Source of the DNA: an uncultured bacterium
GTDB lineage: Bacteria > Vulcanimicrobiota > Xenobia > Xenobiales > Xenobiaceae
DNA: 64,000 nt
Assembly: GCA_934636825.1 (NCBI GenBank)
Contig: CAKUBG010000004.1
Location: forward strand, 1 to 64,000
Reading direction: 5' to 3'
The notes under the pieces are model-generated. The model did not search any database and had not been told where the DNA came from. It was given only the letters and a program-made list of their open reading frames with translations. This document shows, one piece after another, positions 42,957-50,370 of the stretch. Each line of letters opens with the position of its first letter. The first letter of the stretch is position 1. A program made the position numbers and the translations under genes.

Positions 42957-44981
42957 ATGGCAAGTCTCACGTTCGAAATGTTGACTTCTTACAACAGGAC
43001 TCAACTGCAAGATATTATTCGCAACAATAATATAAAATGCCCTAAATTAAGCCGTTTAAAGCATGAAGATCTTATCGGTATTATTTTAGAAAACCAGGAA
43101 CGCATTACGGTTCTACCTGAAGTTGCCGAAGTCAAAGTTCGTCGTGGTCGCCGTCCTCAGTATTCTGCCGAACATAAAGCTATTATGAGTAAGCCGTACG
43201 TAGGTGAAGCGGAAGTCAGTAAAGAGCCTACTTTCACCGCCGAAGAACCTACCGAAACGGTTTATCCCGAGCCTGTTTTGCCTCAAGCAGAAGAAAATCA
43301 GCCGGAATCTTACTCTACTTCCTCTGGATCCGACAATAAATATAGCAATCGACCTCCTCGTCGAGAACGGGGCAAGCAACGGCAGCAATATACAGTACGC
43401 CAACGCGATCTTTACAATAGCCGCTCTGTCGATAGTGAAGCTGGTGAAGTAGTTGAAGATTCTCTCGAAGAGGAAGTGAGACAGCCGACTCGTTTGCGTC
43501 AGAATCCTTCTATTCCCCGTGTAAGCATTGAGAGACAAGCCGACTTGCGTCGCAAAAATCGTATGCCTCAGCCTGAGATGCGCCGCAATATAGAAGCTGA
43601 AACCGATTATGATGATCTGGAAGATGACGGCTACACTCAGCAGCGCCAGGTAAAATCCGCTTATATGGATGATACGCGCTATGTCCGTCGCGATTTTAAT
43701 AATGTATATGAGCCTCGTCGAGTCAGTTATAACAATGACAATAATTATGGCCGTTATGACAGCAATTATTATGAAGACTACGATTCTGACGAGCAATATG
43801 ATGATTTTATTGCCGATCATGAAGAATATGTGCCTATTGTCACCGGCATTTTAGATATTAGGCAACAAAATTATGGCTTTTTGCGCGGTTGCAGTTATAA
43901 ACCAAGTGCGAATGATGTTCATGTGGGATATGCAACAATTAAAAAATATTCTTTACGTGTTGGCGATAAGATTTGTGGCGTAGTTAGATCTACCAAGCGT
44001 GGCGAGCGCTCTTACGATTTGGAGAGAATTATCTCTATCAATGATTTACCTGTAGAAAAAGCCAGTCATCGTCCCTCTTTTGACGAATTAGTGCCCATTT
44101 TTCCCAACGAGCGTTACAGCTTGGAAACTTCCAGCGGTGATATGACAGCTCGTATGATCGATCTCTTTGCTCCTATTGGCAAGGGACAGCGTTCTTTGAT
44201 CGTGGCTCCTCCTAAAGCCGGTAAAACTATCTGTTTGAAAAAGATCGCAGCCGGTATTGCCACCAACTACCCCGATACTGTTTTGATGGCTCTTTTAATC
44301 GACGAGCGCCCCGAAGAAGTAACTGATATGGAACGCTCTATAAAAGGCGAAGTTGTCGCTTCTACTTTCGATGAAGAACCTGAAAATCACGCTTTAATTA
44401 CTCAATTGGTTTTGGAAAGAGCCAGACGTTTAACAGAATTAGGTAAAGACGTTGTTATTTTATTCGATTCTCTGACCAGATTGGGACGTGCTTGCAACAA
44501 CGCTACACCCAATTCGGGACGTACTTTGTCCGGCGGTTTAGATATTTCGGCTTTGCGTGTTCCCAAACATTTCTTCGGATCGGCTCGTAAGTTCGAAAAC
44601 GGAGGCAGCTTGACTATTGTAGCTACTGCTTTAGTTGAAACCGGTTCTCGTATGGATGAAGTTATTTTCGAAGAGTTCAAGGGTACCGGTAATAACGAAA
44701 TTTGCCTCTCTCGCAAGCTGGCCGAAAGACGTATTTTCCCTGCTATTGATGTTAAGAAGAGCAGTACGCGCCATGACGAGTATTTACAAGATGCTGCTAC
44801 TCTCTCAACTATGACGCTTTTAAGGCATACTTTGGATACTTACGCTGGGGATCGTGACCCAACTATCGTTATGCTTGAGAACCTCAAGAAGACTAGCGAT
44901 AATCAGGACTTCCTGGGACGTTTCAAAAAGAATAAGACCAAAGAGCCTTCCTCTGTGAGCTCCGGTCAAACTGTAGGATAA
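42957..44981 (+). CDS. rho: Transcription termination factor Rho with a large low-complexity insertion
   Basis: 674 aa, against about 420 for E. coli Rho. Residues 1-60 are the Rho N-terminal helical domain (LTSYNRTQLQDIIRNNNIK). Residues about 70-285 are an insertion rich in Arg, Asp, Asn, Tyr and Gln (for example NNDNNYGRYDSNYYEDYDSD). Then the RNA-binding cold-shock-like domain (GILDIRQQNYGFLRG), and the hexameric ATPase: Walker A APPKAGKT (near residue 417), MALLIDERPEEVTDM, VVILFDSLTRLGRACN and a Q/R-loop region GTGNNEICLSRKLAERR. It ends RNA synthesis by translocating on the transcript. AAAGGAG is 14 bases before the ATG. Confidence 0.97.
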   Translation: MASLTFEMLTSYNRTQLQDIIRNNNIKCPKLSRLKHEDLIGIILENQERITVLPEVAEVKVRRGRRPQYSAEHKAIMSKPYVGEAEVSKEPTFTAEEPTETVYPEPVLPQAEENQPESYSTSSGSDNKYSNRPPRRERGKQRQQYTVRQRDLYNSRSVDSEAGEVVEDSLEEEVRQPTRLRQNPSIPRVSIERQADLRRKNRMPQPEMRRNIEAETDYDDLEDDGYTQQRQVKSAYMDDTRYVRRDFNNVYEPRRVSYNNDNNYGRYDSNYYEDYDSDEQYDDFIADHEEYVPIVTGILDIRQQNYGFLRGCSYKPSANDVHVGYATIKKYSLRVGDKICGVVRSTKRGERSYDLERIISINDLPVEKASHRPSFDELVPIFPNERYSLETSSGDMTARMIDLFAPIGKGQRSLIVAPPKAGKTICLKKIAAGIATNYPDTVLMALLIDERPEEVTDMERSIKGEVVASTFDEEPENHALITQLVLERARRLTELGKDVVILFDSLTRLGRACNNATPNSGRTLSGGLDISALRVPKHFFGSARKFENGGSLTIVATALVETGSRMDEVIFEEFKGTGNNEICLSRKLAERRIFPAIDVKKSSTRHDEYLQDAATLSTMTLLRHTLDTYAGDRDPTIVMLENLKKTSDNQDFLGRFKKNKTKEPSSVSSGQTVG

Positions 44982-45011
44982 AACGGCATATAATTGGCGG
45001 ACAGTATAGAT

Positions 45012-46379
45012 ATGAGCAAATCGAACAATTCCAAAGGTAAAAATAAGCATACTTCATCATCTGCTTTCGGCAAACGCAAAAATGCGGAAGCTGCGAACAA
45101 AAAAAATGCAACTCCTACTGAAGCGGCTTGGGCGTTAGTATGTTCCGATGAAGAAGGACAGTTTTGGGATGAACCCGGTTTGCGGGCCGCTGCCCGCAGC
45201 GGCATGACTATACGTCCGCCCCATCGTGACGAACTTTCTCCGTTGCCAGAAACGGCACAATTACAGTACTTGCCGGGTCGGTTGCCTCTGGCCTGGGAAG
45301 TAGGTGAAAGTACCGATAATGAGCCTTTAATTTGTGAAAGCGCTTGCGTTTTGGCAGCTCAGTTGCCTTCCGGTTGGACCAGAACTTTATTGCCGGCTTG
45401 GGAAGTAGAGGCCGGGTCTGAAACATTGCCTATTTTCGGTTATACAGCAGTTTTTTCGCATCACGGTCAGCTTTGGTGTGCCGCTGTACAAACAGAAAAT
45501 AATCCTCGTTGGGATCCTTGTAAATATGCTTTGCCTGAATTGGATAAATGTATCCAAGAAGTAAAAGAGCGTTTTCCTAACAATCGTCTGTTGGGGCAAT
45601 TGGAAATTTGTGCTAAAGAGTACGGTTGTTATAATGCACAAAATATTTTCTATGGACGTTGGGAAGGCGCTTCGCCTATTTCTCCCCAATGCAATGCCGG
45701 CTGTCGTGGTTGTATTTCCAAACAACCTGATGGAGCGCCGCCTTCTCCACAAATTCGTTTAAACTTTACTCCTTCAGTGGAAGAAATTGTCGAACTCGGA
45801 CTTTTTCATATAGGTCGGGCTGAACGTCCTATTTTTACTTTTGGCCAAGGGTGCGAAGGCGAGCCTTTGTTGCAAGCGGCTAGGGCTGCCGAAGCGGTTA
45901 AGATCATCCGCCAACATACCGATAAAGGCACCTTGCATATGAATTCTAACGGATCTTTGCCTCAAAATGCTCTCAAGCTTTTTGAAGCTGGTCTTACTTC
46001 CATGCGTGTTTCTATGTGCTCAGCCAGAGAAGATACCTATAATGGCTACTATCAGCCTCGAGGCTACAAGTTCGCTGATGTTTTGCAAACTATTAAGTTT
46101 GGACGCGAACATGGCGTCTGGATCTCCGTCAATTTGCTTTTACTTCCCGGATTAACTGACACTCCCAGAGAAGTTGAAGCTTTAGTCAAAATGTTTAACG
46201 AGCTCGATGTTAATATGGTGCAATTGCGCAATTTAAATATCGATCCTGATTGGCTTTTTACCCAAATCGATCCGCCAGTAGAAAAAGCTATCGGAGTTCC
46301 GGCTTTTATCGAAACTCTGAAGCGTGAGTGTCCTCACTTGCGTATAGGCTCTCACAACCCGGCCCGTGAAGAGATGTAG
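45012..46379 (+). CDS. Radical SAM protein with large N-terminal domain
   Basis: 455 aa from ATG 45012; a TTG at 44994 adds six residues. The first 40 residues are Lys/Asn/Ser-rich and probably disordered. Residues about 50-215 form a domain I do not recognise. The radical SAM core starts near residue 225 with CNAGCRGC (CxxxCxxC), then IFTFGQGCEGEPLLQ, LHMNSNGSLPQNALKLFEAGLTSMRVSM and LLPGLTDTPREVEALV. It should use a 4Fe-4S cluster and AdoMet. The chemistry is not readable. A TATAAT at 44989-44994 just after rho suggests its own promoter. Confidence 0.88.
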   Translation: MSKSNNSKGKNKHTSSSAFGKRKNAEAANKKNATPTEAAWALVCSDEEGQFWDEPGLRAAARSGMTIRPPHRDELSPLPETAQLQYLPGRLPLAWEVGESTDNEPLICESACVLAAQLPSGWTRTLLPAWEVEAGSETLPIFGYTAVFSHHGQLWCAAVQTENNPRWDPCKYALPELDKCIQEVKERFPNNRLLGQLEICAKEYGCYNAQNIFYGRWEGASPISPQCNAGCRGCISKQPDGAPPSPQIRLNFTPSVEEIVELGLFHIGRAERPIFTFGQGCEGEPLLQAARAAEAVKIIRQHTDKGTLHMNSNGSLPQNALKLFEAGLTSMRVSMCSAREDTYNGYYQPRGYKFADVLQTIKFGREHGVWISVNLLLLPGLTDTPREVEALVKMFNELDVNMVQLRNLNIDPDWLFTQIDPPVEKAIGVPAFIETLKRECPHLRIGSHNPAREEM

Positions 46380-46540
46380 AGAAGCTTGGGGGGCAGTTGT
46401 CTCTACAGTAGGAAGTTCGGCCTTCTTAGTGGAATGTAGTCAAGGCTTACTGCGCTTGCTGTCGTTTGTTTTTTTTTTCTAGAAAAAGGCAGATTCGTTC
46501 TGTAAGCGGGCTTAAATTCTGCTAAGGAGCCGGGCAGTAC

Positions 46541-48529
46541 ATGACAATGGTCAGTGCGACTATCGGTCGCTACCACATTATAGAAGAGTTGGGACGAGGC
46601 GGAATGGGCGTCGTCTACAAAGGACACGATCCTTTGTTGAACCGCTCTGTTGCTATTAAAATTCTCTCTCAACAGTTAGTTGGCAACCCTGAGTGTAAAG
46701 ATCGCTTTATTCGCGAAGCTCAGGCTGCGGCGCGTTTAAATCACCCCAATATTACCGCAATTTACGACATTAACGAACACGAAGGCATCTATTTCTTAGT
46801 CTTCGAGTTTATTCAGGGCGTTTCTTTAGATAAATATATGAAGGAGCATGGCCACCTCAGTGTAGAGGAGGCTTTGCAAATTTTTATTCCCGCCGCTCGG
46901 GCTTTAGATTATGCTCACCAGCACGGTATTGTCCACCGCGACGTCAAGCCGGGCAATATTATGGTTACCGATAATGGCGATGTTAAAGTTGGCGATTTCG
47001 GTATCGCTTGGGTAGAAGCTTCGCAAACTCTTACCCAGCCGGGCCAAGTTATAGGCTCGTGCTTCTATTTCTCTCCTGAGCAAGCCCGTGGTGAAAAAGT
47101 TGATCGCCGCGCCGATATTTACTCTTTAGGTATTTTGCTCTATGAGATGATGGCCGGGCGTGTACCTTTTATTGCCGACAACCTTCCTGCCGTTATTCAG
47201 CTCCACTTAACCAAAGAGCCCGAGCCGCCCACAACCTACAATATGGCTATTCCGCGCAATGTGGAACAAGCTATCTTGCGTTGTTTGAAAAAAGATCCGG
47301 CAGAGCGTTATCAGACCGTTACCGATTTAATCAAAGATTTGCAAATTGAAGGTGCTGGCGAAGAGCCTAGCAATGTCAGCAAGATCAGCCCTTCTGAAGC
47401 GGCTTTGCACAATATTTTAGGTAACAACTACTATAAGCAAGGCAAGTTGGACTTGGCCGTTATGGAGTGGAATAAAGCCACCGGCCTCGATCCTTACAAC
47501 GCTCTTACTCACAACAATTTAGGTACAGCCTTAGATGGCATGGGCCGCTTGCGCGACGCTATTACCGAGTATGGTAAAGCTGTCGATTTGAACCCCAACA
47601 ACTTTGTGGCTCACTACAACTTAGGCTCGGCCCATTATCGCAACGGTGAAATCGAAGAATCTATCGAGGAATATCGTACAGTTACCGTTCTCAATCCTAA
47701 GTTTGCTCCGGCCTATTACAATTTAGGTAATGGTTATTTCCGCTTAGGTAAGCTCGATTCGGCTATTGAAGAGTGGCAAAAAGCCTTAATTCTTAACCCT
47801 CAGTTCGCCGAAGTCCTTTACAATTTGGGCAACGCCTACTATCGCAAAGGGCGCAAAGAAGAAGCTAAAGATTATTGGAATAAAGCTTTAGAGCTTGATC
47901 CTCAATTCGCTATTGCCCTTTACAACATAGGCAGCATGCATATGGAAGATGGCGAAGTTGATAGCGCTGTAGAGTTATGGCAAAAGTGCTTAGAAGTCAA
48001 CCCTGATTTCGCCGAAGCCAGATATAACCTGGGCAATTTGCACTACGACCGAGGCGAAGTAGAATTGGCTATTCCCGAATGGGAAAAAGCTACTCAAGCT
48101 AAGTACGGTTTCTGGCAAGCTCACTACAATTTAGGTAATGCCTACTTCTATTTGTCTCAATTTGATGAAGCTATCAATCAGTGGCAGAAGACCGTCCAAT
48201 TTGAAGATCAGCATTGGCCTGCTCACTGGAATTTAGGTAACACCTATTACTATCAACGAGCTCAAATCGAAGCTGCTGTTGTTGAGTGGCAGCGGGTAGC
48301 CGGAATTAACAGTCGCTACTGGCAAGCCTATTACAACTTAGGTGAAGCTTACTTAGAGCAAGGTAAGATTGAGCTGGCTTGTTTGGAATGGGATAAAGTT
48401 GTACAACTCAACCCTAAGTTCTGGCATGTCTATCACAACTTGGGTACCCTTTACTATCAGCGTGGTAAATGGGATCAAGCCGTCGCTTATTGGACGAAGT
48501 CTGTCGCTTTAATGCTCTTCCCTTGGTAA
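46541..48529 (+). CDS. Soluble Hanks-type Ser/Thr protein kinase with eleven TPR repeats
   Basis: 662 aa. Kinase domain (about residues 10-265): GRGGMGVV loop, Lys40 in VAIKIL, HRDVKPGNIM catalytic loop, DFG, SPEQARGEKVDRRADIYSLG. From about residue 288 eleven consecutive 34-residue TPR-like units follow, most with YNLGNAYY.GK and EAI..W.KAL patterns, with an unusual Trp at the EW(Q/K)KA position. No membrane segment is seen, so it should be cytoplasmic, unlike the PASTA kinases. AAGGAG lies 11 bases before the ATG. TPR units probably recruit partners or substrates. Confidence 0.95.
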   Translation: MTMVSATIGRYHIIEELGRGGMGVVYKGHDPLLNRSVAIKILSQQLVGNPECKDRFIREAQAAARLNHPNITAIYDINEHEGIYFLVFEFIQGVSLDKYMKEHGHLSVEEALQIFIPAARALDYAHQHGIVHRDVKPGNIMVTDNGDVKVGDFGIAWVEASQTLTQPGQVIGSCFYFSPEQARGEKVDRRADIYSLGILLYEMMAGRVPFIADNLPAVIQLHLTKEPEPPTTYNMAIPRNVEQAILRCLKKDPAERYQTVTDLIKDLQIEGAGEEPSNVSKISPSEAALHNILGNNYYKQGKLDLAVMEWNKATGLDPYNALTHNNLGTALDGMGRLRDAITEYGKAVDLNPNNFVAHYNLGSAHYRNGEIEESIEEYRTVTVLNPKFAPAYYNLGNGYFRLGKLDSAIEEWQKALILNPQFAEVLYNLGNAYYRKGRKEEAKDYWNKALELDPQFAIALYNIGSMHMEDGEVDSAVELWQKCLEVNPDFAEARYNLGNLHYDRGEVELAIPEWEKATQAKYGFWQAHYNLGNAYFYLSQFDEAINQWQKTVQFEDQHWPAHWNLGNTYYYQRAQIEAAVVEWQRVAGINSRYWQAYYNLGEAYLEQGKIELACLEWDKVVQLNPKFWHVYHNLGTLYYQRGKWDQAVAYWTKSVALMLFPW

Positions 48530-48579
48530 CAAGTTTGGATATGGCTTGAAATATTAGCTGGGCTGCAAAGCTACTAGGC

Positions 48580-48633
48580 AACAAATCCTTGGTTCTTTTT
48601 CTTTTTAAGAAGAGGAGCCAAGGATTTGTTTAT
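48580..48633. terminator. Bidirectional intrinsic terminator
   Basis: ACAAATCCTTGG and CCAAGGATTTGT pair around a T/A-rich loop, between the convergent kinase and Rrf2 genes. Confidence 0.85.
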
Positions 48634-48659
48634 TTATAGTGTATATATAAGGCGCAACC

Positions 48660-49103
48660 TTAAATGCAATAGTCTAGAAAACGCTCTCCATTAGTCATAT
48701 ATTGATCGAGAAAGTCTTGCAAAGTATATTTAGCCAATACTGCTCGAAATTCTTGGGAAATTTGCTGCCAAATATCTTTAGCCGGACATAAAGCCGAACG
48801 TTGGCACATTTTATTTTTTTCTCCACAATTAACTAAATTGATTGGCCCTTCCATTACTTCTATGATGTCCGAAAGCTTGATTTGTTGAGGAGATTTGGCT
48901 AAACGATAGCCTCCGCCGGCTCCACGAATAGATTTTATAAAACCAGCTTTGCGCAAGTCGATAATTAAATGGCTGATATATTTTTCTGATATATCTTGGC
49001 TTTCGGCTATTTCGCGTACCATGCGTGGTTTAGAAGCCAAATCATATAAAGCTATATCAATTAGTATGCGTAGACCGTAACGTCCTCGTGTAGAAATTTT
49101 CAT
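48660..49103 (-). CDS. Rrf2-family regulator (IscR/CymR type) with cysteine triad
   Basis: 147 aa. N-terminal winged helix MKISTRGRYGLRILIDIALY, MVREIAESQDISEKYISHLI, SIRGAGGGYRLAKSP, LSDIIEVMEGPI. The loop CGEKNKMCQRSALC holds three cysteines, the pattern that binds an Fe-S cluster in IscR, whereas CymR lacks it. It is divergent from cysK, the place where CymR-type regulators of cysteine metabolism are often found. So it may sense Fe-S status, cysteine supply or both. Confidence 0.93.
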   Translation of the reverse strand: MKISTRGRYGLRILIDIALYDLASKPRMVREIAESQDISEKYISHLIIDLRKAGFIKSIRGAGGGYRLAKSPQQIKLSDIIEVMEGPINLVNCGEKNKMCQRSALCPAKDIWQQISQEFRAVLAKYTLQDFLDQYMTNGERFLDYCI

Positions 49104-49146
49104 AAATTTAAGACCTTTAAATTAAATTCTTCTTCTCTATAATATA

Positions 49147-49160
49147 CTACTTTTTTAGTC
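49147..49160 (-). promoter_or_regulatory. Putative Rrf2 operator upstream of the regulator gene
   Basis: On the minus strand this reads GACTAAAAAAGTAG. The same element, GACTAAAATAGTAG, occurs at 49247-49260 on the plus strand in the cysK promoter. The inner GACT...AGT has partial dyad symmetry, as in IscR-like sites. It implies autoregulation. Confidence 0.6.
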
Positions 49161-49244
49161 GTATTTTAAGTGAGTAAAATATTTTTTTTGGCTTAATTTT
49201 TCGAAAAATTGGCCAATTTTATGTTACTAATTATAAAAATAAAG

Positions 49245-49273
49245 TTGACTAAAATAGTAGAGTTTATTACACT
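49245..49273 (+). promoter_or_regulatory. cysK promoter with overlapping Rrf2 operator
   Basis: TTGACT (49245-49250) and TACACT (49268-49273) have a 17-bp spacer. The element GACTAAAATAGTAG (49247-49260) covers the -35 and part of the spacer, which would suit repression. Confidence 0.65.
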
Positions 49274-49313
49274 GTCTCCCGATGGAATATAAAATATTAG
49301 GAGTAGTTTTGTT

Positions 49314-50237
49314 GTGAGCGAAAAAATTTATAACAATATTCTGGATAAAATCGGTTCCACTCCCTTAGTGCGTATCAATAAGCTCAATGAGGGCGGCGCG
49401 GAAGTTTTGGTTAAGGTAGAGTATTTTAACCCTGGCGGTAGCGTTAAAGATCGCGTTGGATTGGCCATGATTGAAAAAGCCGAACAAGAAGGCAAACTCA
49501 AAGCTGGAGCGTTAATTATCGAGCCTACTAGCGGCAATACCGGTATTGGCTTGGCCTTGGTTGCAGCCGTAAAAGGGTATCGTTTAATTTTAACTATGCC
49601 TGATACCATGAGTATCGAGCGCAGGAAGCTTTTAGCCGCTTACGGTGCTGAGTTGGTTCTGACTGAAGGTGCTAAGGGCATGAAGGGAGCTATTGAAAAA
49701 GCTGAAGAGTTGGTACGTGAAAATCCTGGCTCTTTTATGCCTCAGCAATTTAACAATATGGCCAATCCCGAGAATCATAAGCACTCTACCGCTTTGGAGA
49801 TTTTGCGTGATACTGATGGTCATGTGGATGCTTTTGTAGCTGGAGTAGGCACTGGCGGAACGCTTACCGGTGTGGGTGAAGTTCTTAAAGGCTACAACCC
49901 TCAGGCTAAGCTTTTTGCTGTTGAGCCTTCTGATTCTCCAGTGCTTTCTGGTGGCAAACCTGGACCGCACAAAATTCAGGGCATTGGCGCCGGTTTTGTG
50001 CCTGCAGTTTTAAATACCAAAATTATTGATGAAATTATTAAAGTAACTTCCGAAGATGCTGGTAAGGCAGCTCGTTTAGCCGCTTCTCGTGAAGGCTTGC
50101 TTATTGGTATCAGTTCCGGAGCTGCTCTTCATGCTGCTTTAATGCTCAGTAAACGTCCGGAGTTTAGGGGCAAGAGAATCGTGGCTTTGCTGCCCGATTG
50201 TGGCGAGCGTTATTTGAGCAGTTGGCTTTTTAACTAA
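49314..50237 (+). CDS. cysK: Cysteine synthase (O-acetylserine sulfhydrylase A)
   Basis: 307 aa from GTG 49314 with AGGAG ten bases upstream. PLP lysine in NPGGSVKDR, substrate loop EPTSGNTGIGLA, AGVGTGGTLTGVGEVLK (phosphate grip), KIQGIGAGFVP and the C-terminal ISSGAALHAA. It makes cysteine from O-acetylserine and sulfide. Its promoter carries the operator-like motif shared with the divergent Rrf2 gene. Confidence 0.96.
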   Translation: MSEKIYNNILDKIGSTPLVRINKLNEGGAEVLVKVEYFNPGGSVKDRVGLAMIEKAEQEGKLKAGALIIEPTSGNTGIGLALVAAVKGYRLILTMPDTMSIERRKLLAAYGAELVLTEGAKGMKGAIEKAEELVRENPGSFMPQQFNNMANPENHKHSTALEILRDTDGHVDAFVAGVGTGGTLTGVGEVLKGYNPQAKLFAVEPSDSPVLSGGKPGPHKIQGIGAGFVPAVLNTKIIDEIIKVTSEDAGKAARLAASREGLLIGISSGAALHAALMLSKRPEFRGKRIVALLPDCGERYLSSWLFN

Positions 50238-50299
50238 GATGCTCTCCAATGTTTGCTAGTGCAAACAACGGAAATAGTACCTTTTCTTAATCAACAAAG

Positions 50300-50343
50300 A
50301 AGAGCGCTACGTTACGAAGGTTCGTCACGTAGCGCTCTTTTTA
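50300..50343. terminator. Bidirectional intrinsic terminator
   Basis: AAGAGCGCTACGT (50300-50312) pairs with ACGTAGCGCTCTT (50327-50339), and an inner ACGAA/TTCGT extends the stem. T-tract on the plus strand. It lies between cysK and the convergent coiled-coil gene. Confidence 0.92.
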
Positions 50344-50370
50344 TACTTAAGAGATAAGTTTTTTTTCTAG

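Noticed and set aside
43113..43820. Minus-strand open frame of 235 codons inside rho
   Set aside because: It is the antisense shadow of the low-complexity insertion in rho; there is no ribosome site and no family motif.
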